Notes under the pieces: model-generated | Seen by the model: the letters and a program-made list of their open reading frames with translations, nothing else | The model's database searches: none | What the model was told of the DNA's origin: nothing | Part shown: in pieces, positions 34,150 to 48,000 of the stretch | Numbering within the stretch: the stretch's first letter is position 1 | How the letters are laid out: the number at the start of each line of letters is the position of its first letter | Origin: Rhynchonema sp. JSB1_4 | Taxonomy: Eukaryota; Nematoda; Chromadorea; Monhysterida; Xyalidae | Length of the DNA stretch: 64,000 bases | Reading direction: 5' to 3' | Assembly (NCBI GenBank): GCA_030248065.1 | Contig: JASAMV010001045.1 | Location: 1-64,000, forward strand | Program-made: the position numbers and the translations under genes

Positions 34150-36056
34150 GCAGTGCACATGTTTGCAATTGTGCCTAAACGTGTTTTCCCGGTGCGTCAG
34201 AACTCTCATCTCGAGAACTTCTGTGCGTTTTTTGTGGTGTGACGTGACGCGTTGTGTGGCTTTTGGCATTGGCAGCTTCCTTTACGAGCCGGGAGCCTGG
34301 TGCGGCGCCCCGTGGTCGTTTCCTGATAAACCGACTGGGTTACGTATGGACAGAGCCATAGATCTTGGCTTACTTATACTTCACGGAACACTGGTCTCTC
34401 TCGCTTGAACCAAGGTCAGGAGCGGAAAATCGCAAAAATCGCTCTCGGATACTCTCGTCCCACGATCTGAATGTTTTTGGACATTTGACTCGGAAACATG
34501 CTTCCCTTGTGATTGACTTTGTGCTCATGAACAATGTTGCACTTTTGTCTCGAACCGCAAAAGCTGTAGCTGATCCTGTTCAGTGCGGCCGGTGATATGT
34601 TCATAAGATCAGCGATCGCCCGACCGTAAAACGGTTTTGATCTCTCTCTTTCTCTCTCTCTCTCTGTGTGCATATTCAGTTTTAATGTGCACCGCCCTCT
34701 CTCTTTCAGTATATACATCATGGCTTGATATGTGCGGTTGGCAACACGCAACACTCTGGAGTAGCATCTAGCTCGGTATTGTTTGTTTTGGTCTGGTCTT
34801 GTTTTTGGCACCAAACCAAAGCCTGGCGCCAAAATAGGTCATTACGTTCATGAAGAAAGTTCATGAATCGGGCAAATCCTTACGTTTGCAACCACAGCTT
34901 CTCAGGCCTGTCATGCAGCCGCAAACGGTGTCTGATGCCAACCGGAAGTGAAAAAAACGAGTCTACAATTCAGTGAGTGTCTACATTTTTTAACAGCTGC
35001 TCATCCCCGAGATAATATGGAGGTGTTTATTGGACCACGACCACCTACATATCTTGAAAGGGCATTCGACGGCATAAATTTGGACAAACTCCCGCCGAAG
35101 TCGACTATGTTCAATGACTATGACTGGAACAATGTTCATAGCCAGCTCGCACTAACGCAACTATGTCAGAACACTGAGCTGTCTGGTTGCCAGTTTTGGC
35201 TTTGCGCCACTCACACAGTTATAAGTTCTCAGTTTTCGAGCAGATAAATGAAGATTTTTTGCTTTTCCTCGGTACTGGTTTTTTTCATATGAAGAGTAAC
35301 GCATGTTGTTCGAATTAAAAACCGTTCCAAGAGGCAGTAAATCAAAAATGCCTAACTGTGTGAAATATTCATCCTATAGAAATGTAGGCCTGAAATTGTT
35401 TGCTAGTTCAAATAACAGTTTTGCTTACATTTGTCTTCGCTATGCAAATCGGGGAACCTAGGTATGGACTTCGACTTTAGAATAGGATGGTCGAACTCAA
35501 AAAAGTTAGCGACGAGGGCAGCAGTGCACGTTTGCGTTTTGCCCATCCATGTGTGCCAAAAATACAGAAATGCGCATGCGCCTGGCGAGTTTTTGGGATG
35601 AGCTATGCTCCAGCTGAATCCGTCACGCACATAGTACTATCGCAACGTTGTAATCGCTCTCTCAGCTATATGGCGCGCACTGGATGTGCTCTTTTCGCTG
35701 GCTGGCAGACCTTTTTGAGTTATGGCCCATGTTTTGCTCAATGGAGCTCTAGGTCGCCGTTGTTGCGCCGTATTTTTTGTTTTTTTTCGTACCATGAAGC
35801 AAGTGCTCTATGTGCGTGCTATTTTCATGATTCGAAAAGTCGGGCGTCCCTCACCAAGATGCTCTGTTTCTGTCGACAATTTGAAATTTTTCCTTCAAAC
35901 ACCTTTTGGTATTTTTCATTCCAGAAATTTTTGTACCAACATATCACTCCACACAACGTGTCTACTCTAAATGACGAAAAGATCTACCGTACAAACGCGC
36001 AAAAACAGCGTCTTTAAAAAAATAATTGCATCTTAAAAACTCTAACAATTCAAAAA
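34150..36056. other. Region between gene D and the lim-9-like gene
   Basis: A CT microsatellite lies at 34640-34672. Plus-strand frames 34863-34973 (MNRANPYV start) and 35017-35247 (MEVFIGPRPP start) look somewhat protein-like, and the second follows a TTTTTTAACAG acceptor. No phase-matched join, domain or paralogue was found, so no gene is claimed. TTTTCATTCCAG at about 35918-35929 could be a 5' UTR acceptor of the LIM gene. Confidence 0.35.
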
Positions 36057-39000
36057 ATGGCGTCGGCTGCAAAACCCGAACACCACACTCGAGACCCGAA
36101 TCGGCCGAGAAACAATGAACATCATAAACGCGAAAAACACCACAAACGCGAGAAACATCATCGCGATAAAGAGTCGCCGAACGACCCGAAAATTGTCGGT
36201 GCCAGGGGTCAGATGAGGAAGGTCGACTGGAACGATGCCTTTCAGGTTTGAGATGCCAGCCCATGACTTTTTATCTGTTGAGACGCTTACGATTTGGCCG
36301 TTCTTCAAATGCGCAAACACTTTCTCATTCTTGCGTTTTTAGTGCACCCTTGTATATGGGTAGAAACCGTGAGCCATACAAACCGTCGCCATCCCCGAAA
36401 CAGTACATTTCATGAACATGATTGCTTAATTTTTTTGCCGTAAAATGCAATCGTCATGTTTTGTCGGTGGCCGGGAAAATTGAGCAAAGCACATTTGAGC
36501 AAGGCCACTTTGAGCAAGTGAAATAGAGCAGGGCCAAAAGAGCAGAGCATTTATTTTGTTCCAATGGCTTCGGCTTAGGCTGATTTTTGTATCAGGCTTA
36601 GGTTTAGGCTTACAAAGATTAGTTTTGTGTTTGGGCTTAGGCTTAGGCCTATTCGTTTTTAGGTTCTGCTCCTTGGGACTCTGCTCTTTTTCACTTGCTC
36701 AAAGTGGTCTTGCTCAAATGTGCTTTGCTCAATTGCCCGTCCGCCGTTTTGTCATACGACAGCAATGTCATTACAAACGACTTTGCGGCTGGAATTCCTG
36801 AAAATGCAACGGCCACCGGCGGTTGCGGACAAAGTCGCACTTGCGCAGTAGAAATCCAACCGAGTATCCCTCAGCAGTAACGTTCAAGCTTGCGCTAGAA
36901 CAACATTGATTCCACAGATTCAGTCGCGTTTTTGTTTACCCACCTCTTACAATATGTATGAAACCGGATGTGGTGCCTTTCTACAAATACCATGTGGCTT
37001 CGGTTTCAACACAGTAATCGGTCCGATTTGATTCAAGTGGACAAAGTTACTACAAGCGCTGAGGCATCACCTTTTTATGCTAATGAATGATGTTAGGAGC
37101 AGCGAGAACCACGATTGCTTGTCAAAGCGTGAAACGTTCCGTTAATGCTTCCGAAAAACTGCCTATTTCGCCCCTAAACGCACATGTCCTTTGATATATC
37201 ACCCCCAAAGGAGCTTAGGGGTTTTCGGTGTGTCACTATTTCTCAGCTAAAGTACAATGTAAGGTGTGTATTTCGCTTCACAATCGAAACGTGGGTAGGT
37301 CTGTCACAATGCTCGGTCTTGTCGCATGAGATGCAGCTTAATTGCATTTCTGCATTCCCGGGCCACTGTAACCAGCTACATATATGTAAACATTCCTTTA
37401 AGTGGCTAGGTCCTATGACCAAGGGTGTCACTGGCTTTTATGTAACAAACACGTGACTAAACACACACACACACACTTGCCAGTCCGCCTCGGGCGATAC
37501 ACAGTGTATCAACTTATTTTCTAATAATCCGGTACGGTAATTTTGAAATAGGCAACATTAATCGTCGCGTCGTATTAACTAGAAACTGATGTGATGATAA
37601 ACATTTTGTGCTAGTAACTTGCGAAATATTGTCCTAAGTTTAGACAACCTCCAGGAAGACAACTCCATGTCGCAGAAAAAAATCATTCTTTTTGACAACG
37701 GAACCCGGACCCAGAACATTTTGACACGCTCCCGTTCGACGACAAGGAGGAGGCCACGATTAAATAAAGTCCTATCATTGCTCGTGCCTGCGTTGTGCCT
37801 TGCACGTCAGTCCAAGAGGTGACATAGAGACGGCCACTGATAAGCCACAACCGGTTGCTGCTTGTTTGCTTAGTACTTCTTGTAAGACATGTATTATGCA
37901 GGTACCCGACTTCTGTTTAGGTGCACGGTCTTTTTGCATAATTTGGACATGCTTACACAGATTGTGACTAGTGCTCGAATGGAATTGCTTGTCGGCATCG
38001 GGATCCGAATAATTAGTCGGGATCGGGAGTTCTTAACTGGATTGAACGTTTCCGGGTCGGGATTGATAATCGGGATCGGAATCGGGATTACAGTTTTAGG
38101 CATAATGTCAGTCACCTTACAGGTGATTTTTCATTAGTCGGGCTAAAAAAGATCTGCAACAAAAACGACGGGTCATTGACGTTTTTTTCGTCCAAACTTT
38201 CGTTATCATGCTCAGTACATTATACCAACGTGAACCAACTCTACTTTTAGCAGGTCCGTAATCCCGACAAAAATACAGGGATCGGGAGAACCAATCGGCA
38301 TCGGGACTTCGGGCGAGGTTGAAATTCTTGGGATACGGACTTTGGGATCGGGATGGGGATCCCGTTCGAGCACTGGTTATGACCTGAAGTCACTGTTTGA
38401 GAGAGCTTTCAAACGTTTGGGTCAGATTTTACCAAACCGATGCCGGGTCGGACACCTGCTTTAATACGGTCCTGCGACTGTGCCAATTCACTCAAAGCGT
38501 CACGTTTCTGGTACATTTCGTTGCACTATTTGACGCCGTGGGGTACATAGTATTGCTCTTCTTTAGGACTGTAAGCCATACGCGCATAGGAAAGTGCGAC
38601 AAAGCACCGAATTCATTATTGTAAAGTGCTTAGTTCGCTTCTTTTGGCCAAATTTCATTCTGTTGCGATGCTGCTATAAATGCGCATTCGGAATTTAGAA
38701 CTCAATCATGGTGTGCTGACACCAGCAACATTCGGGATCGGGTAATGTATGTGTAACTCGTTGCAACCTAAACGGCATGAATATTCTGATCATAAAATTG
38801 ATGGCATCTTGTGCAGCACAGCCTTCCCAAAACTCCACTCCACGGCAAAACTATTTCAAAGACTTGCCGATAACCAGAACGCCACTGCCATTATTGCTCA
38901 AGCCTATAGCATGATGAAGTATGTGCTTCCTGTGTGGGTTAGCCGTACCTGGGTTCAAATTATGCTCTGCTCGTAATAATTTTAGCGAACCGCTGAAAAC

Positions 39001-42000
39001 TCGGTTGGGGTTGAGATCGGTCTGCTTCAAGAATGTTGCGGGATTTGTTGTAGAATGTAGAATTTAGCAGGATAACGGTGGCTTTCAAACGGTAATGACA
39101 TTAAATTTTATGATTCTCGAAACAGCACGAGTATTCTTGATTGTAAGATTTTCAAGGGTCTGTGACTCCGATCTCGGCACCAAACCGAGATTCAAGTTCC
39201 AAGTTCTCTGCGTAACCGTGTTCATTGTGTTGTGAGACCGAAACTTCCTCCTCCCATACCAATCTACCTGTATATCGCATTGGTGGATCCAGGATTCGGC
39301 CAAGGGGGAGGCAAATCCCAAGGGTTATTTTTATCTCATGCATAAATAAATTGATTTGTCAAAAATCGTTTTGCTTATAATTGGACGATTCTAAGACAAA
39401 TACCGCACAAAATGAGCATGCGCGAGATGCGCGTCAACATTGTGGACTTTTTGCAGGTGCGAAAGCCAAATTTCATGGAAATAGATTGATCTGACGCACG
39501 AAGCGTACGGTTTTGGACTTATTAAGTATAATCAGAGTGAAATTCCTGCGATTTGGGGGCTCTTTTTCCTTCTTCTCTCCAAAATAATGGTCCCTTTCTG
39601 GGTCAACTTTGACCAAACTGGGAGCCTCGGCCCTGGATCCGTAAGTGCTGTGTACTGTGCCTTGCTACATTGCTACAGAATTTTGCTCTGTAAACGGTCA
39701 CGAGCACCCAATTTTAAAAAAGTCTTTGTCTCGCAATCTGCGCACGATGCGGTGCGATAACACCACCGACAACGACGACCAACATGTTCGCGAACGAATG
39801 GCGACAAATACTCGCACAGGTATGCCTGCAAATGCTGTATTTTTACCAGCGTAAAAGTTGCTCATTGTACGTGCAGGGGAACAAGTTTTACGATGGTCAA
39901 AAACAGTTCCCCAACTCTGTATCAAAATAACAAATATCAAAATAACACCCCCTTAAGCCAACTTGAAAGTCGTAGTCGAGAAACGACGCCAAATTCGACT
40001 GTTCTGTTGACAGGCTCGGTCCATTCGGCAAAAAATATAACCAGGTACACAATGTTGAATCCCCATCCTGAGTTTTGCGCTTATCAGCGCGCAGCAAAGA
40101 GCTGTAACACCGTTCAAGCCCAACCACGCGTTAACGACGGGCGACTTGATGCTTTTCCCTTTTTTCGAACAGCCAGCCAGAATTTTGCTGTGTCACTCTG
40201 CAAACCTTTAATAACAAAACCACCCCGGTGCTGTTATTAAAAAAGCGGCTCAGCAGGGGTCCACACAAGTGGACATGGTCGCTTTTAAAGGTGCTGGTTA
40301 ACAACCCTTCGACCGCGCTTGATCTTGGGGGGTAGTATATATAAACAAAGTTTGGACATCGTGTTACTCGACCCTAATCTGGTTAGCCGATTGGTTGCTT
40401 CCTGATGTTTCACGGCCACGTTGAAGTTTGCCCCTCGTGAAAAAAACCGAAAAAATTTGAAACGCTGCTGTGACACGAATAGGCTGTTTCAAAGTTTGAC
40501 ACTAGAGTGACAGCAACCTCCAACAGTGTGCCGAAAACCGCAATGCACAATAGCTGTTGAAACGTCCACATTGTTGAATAAAAATATAAAAGGTTTCAGA
40601 AACCTGGCCATTTTTTGTTAGGATTTTCTACTCGTATAATTTTAAGCATCTGTGGTGAGTGAAATAAGTTGTCAATTACAAATAAAAATCCCTTAATTAT
40701 CAAGTTTTTTGTTTGTGCTCCCCAGTTTTCAAAACGCTAGACAGCTCACACAATGTTAACCACAACATGCGCAAGGCAGCCATTCCACAGCGCACACGCA
40801 CAACAAAGCTTGCCAGCTGAAACATTGCTGTGTTGTCGCTGTGCCGGCTGTGTGTTGTCGTTGTGTGTGCGCTGTGGAATGGCTGCCTTGCGCATGTTGT
40901 GGTAAACACTGTGTGAGCTGTGTAGGGTTTTGAAAACTGGGAAGCACAAACAAAAAACTTGATAATTAGAGGATTTTTATTTGTAATTGACAACTTATTT
41001 CATTCACCACAGATGCTTAAAATTATACGAGTAGAAAATCCTAACAAAAAATGGCCAGGTTTTTGAAACCTTTTATTTTTTTATTCAACAATGCGGACGT
41101 TTCAACAGCTATTGTGCATTGCGGTTTTCGGCACGCTGTTGGAGGTTGCTGTCACTCTAGTGTCAAACTTTGAAACAGCCTATTTGTGTCACAGCAGCGT
41201 TTCAAATTTTTTCGGTTTTTTTCACGAGGGGCAAACTTCAACGTGGCCGTGAAACATCAGGAAGCAACCAATCGGCTCACCAGATTAGGGTCGAGTAACA
41301 CGATGTCCAAACTTTGTTTATATATACTACCCCCCAAGATCAAGCGCGGTCGAAGGGTTGTTAACCAGCAGCTTTAAAGCTGTTTATTCCCCCTCATGCC
41401 ATCGAAACTTTCGGCTGCTGTTGCAACATTTTATGCGTCCCCAGCTCTGTTAAAAAATGCGCATGGTTCAGTTGGGACAATGCAAGGACACCGCCAGCTG
41501 ACCTGATAAGGAAATACCCCCTGGGGTCACGTGAAGCTTTTTTCATGCGCTTTCCGTCCCCTCCTCCGGGAAGACTTACCGAGCCAAGGTGCTGCTTGTA
41601 TCAGTATATCGTGAAAGTCTAGCTCGGAACGAGATTTATTATGTCCTTCGGGCGTCTCATGCTTGGCTCTTCACAGCCATAGGAGTCGTGGCTAATGCTG
41701 TTGTGCTCAACGCAACTGCATGTGATTCGCGCAGACGGAGTTGGCTGACTGGGTGTCTGCTATGCAAGCCGTCTTGGATATATGTACAAACTATGGGTGA
41801 TATTTTCAAAACGGTGTAAAGGTCAGTTGGGTGTAAAGGTCGGTGGAAAGCTCGGTCGACAGCTCAGTGTGATCGACCTCGGTGTAAACTTGAAACATTC
41901 CACGTTAATAACAGGCAATGTTTCACGTTTACATCGAGATACGCCGACCGAGCTTTCGACCGAACTTTACACCGACCTTTACGCCCAACTGACCTTTACA

Positions 42001-45000
42001 CCGTTTCGAAAATTCCACCCAATAGCGTATATTTGCGACAGCAGGCCTGAACGCGAACAAATGAAAACTGGGTTGCTATGTGCTACTGACTTTTCCCTGT
42101 GAACACACTTGGGCAGCACGACAGGTGGGTTGACGACACCAGACATCCTGCCCTGTTTGCACGAACCACAGGCAGCTGCACTGACGACATTACTATAAGT
42201 CGGAGTCGGTCGGACACAAACGTTTTGAAACAACGACGTTATATTGGCCTATTTGGCTTTGCTTTGTGTGTTGCTCATGCCTTTGTGCAAGCGGTTTGTT
42301 TCGGTGTTGCGACACAAGTTACCTACATATACCTTCAGACGTTTGTAAGTGCTCTTTTGATAGGCTCTCCCAGCGTATTTATGGTTCTCATGCGTCTTCC
42401 CGGTTAGTTGCAACTACAAGTACGGGTTGCAACTTCCCGATCTTTCTGACAGAGACATACAACAATCACGGTTCAAGGTCATACCATGTGACCAGCTTTC
42501 CTTTCTCACAGACCCATTTCGTAGTTTTTCCCGACCAACGCTGCCGTAGACTATGTACACGTACATATACGTACGTAACCCTGTAATGGCCTAATCCTAA
42601 ATGAGTCATAAAAGTGGCCCAAGATAGGCCGGTCGAAACATGACCCCGACAGACAGACAGGTTACCGTGGGCCATACCGGGGAACAAAAAAATGGCCGTA
42701 AAAGTCAAAGTGCTTCCGTCGCGGGGTGACCCAAAATTGTCTATTAGATCGCAAAATGATGGACAGAATTGCGGATGTCGTCTATCTCCCAACGGACCAA
42801 CCCCAAAATAGGCTAATTGCACAGTCGTGAACTCAAGTAGTCGAGTCTCGTCATCAACTCAAGCAGCCCTAGATACATAAGCGAGAGAATTTTTACATGG
42901 GAGTTGACGACAAGTAGAGTTGACGATCTGACTTGACGATAGTGCTGTAAGCTCTGAAAAACAAGATAATGCATTGCATTTCATGTTGACAAGCCATATT
43001 TTATCGTTGTGTACCATTAAATCACAACGCCCTGGCACTTAAAACATGCCATTTAGATGGAAAGCCGTATTTTAAGCCACGGAATGTCGGTCCGATCGAC
43101 TGTTGAGAAACATTTCCTTCTTGTTTCTAAGTTCCGATGATGTTTCATTACAGACGTATACAGAGAAGCCGAATAGGACTGACCGAGTATTTCAAAGCGA
43201 AGATTGAAATTAGAGCGCGGCCTTTGAACGTTTTGTCGTACTTTTTTTAATTTATGTCCTTTTTGCAGCAAGTGGCACCCCAACATCCGCCCAAGAAACC
43301 GATCCCGATGGTGAACGAGGTCGACGATGGTAAACCGTGCACGAAATGCGACAAACAATGTCCTGGATTCAGACCACACCCATGGAGGTACTGTCTATCC
43401 TCTTTTTTAATGCGACAGCCCGTCAACTCACACCGAATGCCATGCACTATTATTTGTCGCTCATGGCTGCCTTGAGTTGACGAGTTTATATGTAGTTGAC
43501 GATCTGAGTTGACCACATGCACTGTTTAGTCAGTCGCTCTGTAAGGGCATGGCACCCCTGGTGATCAAAGAGGTTCTTCACTCATGTCACTATAAAGAGG
43601 ATTGACTGTGGCAAAACTTTTTCTCTCTTTTCAAAAAAGCTTTGCGCCTCATCCGTGTTCCGTGGTGATCACTACTTTGTTACCACACATCATTAACATT
43701 AAATAATTGTTCACAATTTTTCGGGCTTCCGTGACTTCGAGGAATTTATCTCCTCACCCTCAGTAACCAAAAGACTACACATTTATGTCTTTCCCTGGAT
43801 GTGGAGTCGCAAAAGTTTACCATCGCACATACATAGCGTTGCACATCTGGCTGAGACGGACACGCAAAGGCGTTTCGGCGGCATTCAAAAAGCGTCAGCA
43901 TCAGTCTTTCGGTGTTTTTGTGTGTTTCCTTTATTTGGCAATTGGTCCCCAAACGACGCCCAGCTGTGTGCCGCCCCCATGTGCCTAGATTCCGATGATG
44001 ATCATCAGTTTGTTGGACTGCTACCAGCCAATGCTTGACTTTGCTATGATGATCCCCACTTTTCGGGCGTCTGGAATCGAGTCAAAAAGCAAGAAAAAAG
44101 CAGCAAATGACAACCATTACTGTCAACTGAGTCTAGAACGAAAGGGGTGTTTTTGGCCTTGGAGCTGTTCTTGCTGCGTTGTCCTTCGCGTGAATTCGCC
44201 TAGTGCTTGTTTTCGCCCTGTTCTCTGAAAAGCACTGTCCATGAGAAGTGCATAATAAGGCCCTTTGCTGGTTTAAAGTCACATGACATGCGAACAGGCT
44301 ATTATTTCCAAAAAAACACCATTGCGCACGCAGTTCTGTTCTGAAAAACGTATGTAACACACGCGCCCATTAAGTCCCGAAAATTCTGCATCCAATTCAT
44401 GCAACATAGCGGCCATCGGAAGTGCCTTATAAAATGTCGCCAAAAACCCGACAACTGTAGTACAGTGTTGTCTTTGCTTGTCAGATGCTATCGCATCTCA
44501 TTGGGCACCCGAGTTGATAAACTAAGCTTTGACTTTGAACCATTTTGAGGGTGTACGGTATAATGTATGCAGAGCTAGATTCGGTAACGAAAAGCCACAT
44601 GTTAACCTATAGGTACCGTATCACATTTCGCTCGTTGTTTCAACCACACACATTGTACGAGCAGCGGGGTCAGGTGATTAGAAAAAAGGTAGTGGCGTTT
44701 GAGCTCTGCGCGCAAGCCGGTCGGAAATCTCATTTTCGCTCATCGCTTGCGGCAGTCATCTCCATACCATTACATGTGGCCCATGATGTTTGTGTGGGTT
44801 GGGTACACACATGCAGTTGGCACGATCCGCGGGCTCGCTTGCCGCAGTTAAGAACGGGCGTGGCCAGTGTCAGCGCAGCAACGGAGCAAAACGGCCGCGA
44901 CTGCTTGCCGGAGACCAAAAATCGTCGCCCATTTATAGATGTGCACAGAGCTGTGCAGCACACACAGAGACAACATGACGACACAACACCCGCAGCAGGA

Positions 45001-48000
45001 TCAAGCTCGGTCGTGTGGTCGCGGTCATACGACGGTTTTGCTTTTATTGGTTTAGTGAAAATTAGCGAAACATTAGCGGGTTAGATTATGTTCCCGAAAT
45101 CAACTTGTTGTTAGGGAATGCACCGTGACTCACTGTCACTATAGCTAGCTGGCTGATGTTTCAAAGTATCACTTTTTTGAACGACGATACGCAACCGCGG
45201 TCAAACCGAGTCTTGACCGAGAAGCTTGCACGTGCGCGCTTCTCTATCCATGGGACTGGACTACCATACACAGTGCACCGTACTGCAGTAGCGCACTCCA
45301 AAGAGTACAGATAACAGCGCATGGAGAGAAAGAGACACAACTTTGTTTTGCTTGGAGCGCTATGAGCACCATCCGTGTTTGCAACTGTAACTTTGTGACC
45401 AACGGCATTTTTGGTTCCAACAGGCGTGCGGCACAATGAGTCAATACAACTTCCAAATCTGGTTTGTTAATCCGGATGTAAGCATGAACAAGATACGCGC
45501 TTCTCTATTGGCACACTGCTGCTGACTAAGGATTGTTGTTTGAGCTTTGCTTCTTTCTTCGTCTGTATCTGCAGGCTTCAAGCCGCTGGTGGCTAAATTC
45601 TATTGCCGCGCGCGCATTTTCGCTCTGGCATGGAGGACCATGACTCTATAGCTCCTTTCCAGTTTGAGCAGTTCTCAATCCCTGGTGTACGTGAACTTCG
45701 CGAGCCAACCAAAAATCAGTCTTTTTAGCCCGACGTTTACTTGGCGACAAAATTTCTGAGCGAACTTTTTTCGATCTGTCTACTTTTGGTATAAATACAG
45801 TGCCATGCATGCCAGCTAGGTACTGTAGGTCGGGAAACCTTTGTGTACTGCACATATTTCATGTTACACATTGGAAACCCATTTGCGGTTCGCAAAACTG
45901 ACAGGTTGTTTATTCACCAAGCATTTTTAGGGGTACTGGGGCAACTGGTGGGCCTCGCTCAATTCCTTTTTATGGATTCGTTTTAGAAAAAAAAGCTCGC
46001 TGTTTAGAGTTTGTGCTGCCGAATTTTAGGCTTCGTCAGCGATCAAAGTGTGTGTCTGAACGTTTCGCCACCCATTAATTTTTTTTCAAACAATTGAAAA
46101 TATGAACACTCGGGGCTACAACAGTGTGGAGTACACTTAATGCACTAGTACCCAGTTCTTTAGTCTGCGGCCAGCTGTTTTACATGCCGAGTGCACCTCA
46201 AGGTTCGCGAACAATCCGAATATACCAAGGATATATTTTACTCGGACCACGATTAACGGGTTGCCTCAACCATACGGTCCCGTAACCACTGCCTGCCCAG
46301 AAAGGATCATTATTCACAGTTTCTGGTCCAAAAACCAAAAGATTTCATTCTGGTTCGCGAGCCTTACTGTTTTGCCATTTTATTGCCATTTTTATTCCTC
46401 GATTCACTTTTCGGAGTAATAAATCACACCAAACTTTCTGGTTTCACTGTTTTGACATTTTGACGCGTTTATCTCCGCTTGGTCGACAGCCTGTCAGTGT
46501 TTTATTATTTCGCGAAAAAACTGCAGGCCGATTTGATTCCCTGTTGAATTCGCATGCGTGCGCCACCGCCGCCTAAGGACCCTTTCTGGCGTCAGGGTTT
46601 CAACTTCGGTTACCTGGTACTTATTCTGCCATAAACTTGCCAGTTCACATTTCGAGAGAAATTTAGGGTTGCCTTTTTTCGACCCACCACACTTATGCTA
46701 GGAAAATACTAATATTTATTTTGTTTCATGAAATAATAAATAGTCACGAAGAAACATCAAACGTTGGTGATGGTACTGGTCAGGTCTCTTTGTTACTCAA
46801 CACTGAAGCGAATTAAGAGCTCGGTTGCCATCTCATGCTTGGAACCATCGACCACATCACTGATAATCCTGGCTTATAAAGGCTTATCCTGTTTCAAGAG
46901 AGGATTACTACTCTGGAATTTGAGCAAATAAACTATATTTTATTGCCACCCAGGCTACATATACATACTTGAGGTACCCATTGTTCAGAATAAAACAGAT
47001 CTCTGTGAATGAAATGGATTTCATCCTCACAGGTTATAGGAATTGCACTCTTCAATCTCGTACGTAATATTACTATAAGTGTTTTTGCCACAATTTTTTA
47101 TGCAAGAAAAACCTATCGCTTTCAGGAATTTGCTCTTTATACCGGAAAAATGTGTAAGTTTGTTTCGAATAGAATTCCATCTAAAATTATTCTCAGCTTT
47201 GAGCCTCCAGACAATTGCGCTGGACTTCGGTCTCCATATGTTTGATTGCCAACTATAAATCAAGAAATCGCCTGAAGCATAGTGTCTAAAAATCCACTGT
47301 CTCGCGAAACCAGCAGTGCCAAAAACGTTTCCATTTCAATGCTGATACAGTACCTATAGGGTGAATCGAAAATATTTTCACTTGTGTAGGCTGAGCATAT
47401 ATGGACGTTATACAAACACTGTTGTGTTGAGCAGAACTTTTCAGCCACGCCCTAATTTTTTTTTAGCTCCCATCCCAAAGGGATGGAACCTTCCTCCCGC
47501 CCGCCTTACCTTTATGGCCTCGATGTTTTTTGGTTCGGTTCTAATATTATAACGTTGTTCCAACCGTGTCTAAAGAATAGACGCATCGAAATAATGGATC
47601 TGAGCTGGATATCCGAGCTTTGAGTCAAATGGGCGTGCGTGTTTTTGAGCGCGCTCGTTGCGCACGCGCCTCCGACGGTCTGTCAAGCTCGAAAGGCTTT
47701 TAGTTCCTGATCTTTTGGAATCACGTATGCCTTTCTGGCTGCTTGCTATTCGTGTGTTTTTTTGAAAAAAATCTTATTCTGAATCCAGGAACCTTTGGGG
47801 GTCGATCTTGACGTTTTTTGACGTTTTCGTCTGAAAATAATCCAGTAGGAGAGCACCCACGTTGCTGTGGGTCTGAAACATTTTACTGACTGCATTATTT
47901 GTGTGTGATCGCTCAACGCAGCATCATTGCCAGTCACTTTCCTGCTTCACGGTTCAGGAAAAAATTGACCAATTCTTGTAAAGTCATTGTGCGACCAATA

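Noticed and set aside
34973..34998. A 25-base stretch with GTGAGT and TTTTTTAACAG that looks like a tiny intron
   Set aside because: Too short for normal splicing, and joining the flanks shifts the frame into a stop.
35487..36017. 176-codon ORF just before the lim-9 ATG
   Set aside because: Composition is irregular, no domain, and it ends upstream of the gene; more likely leader or promoter DNA.
40285..41377. Pair of identical 63-residue proteins
   Set aside because: The identity is explained by the palindrome itself; there is no independent sign of coding.
44545..45084. 179-codon ORF in lim-9 intron 2
   Set aside because: No domain, no phase-matched splice sites to lim-9 exons, no second copy.
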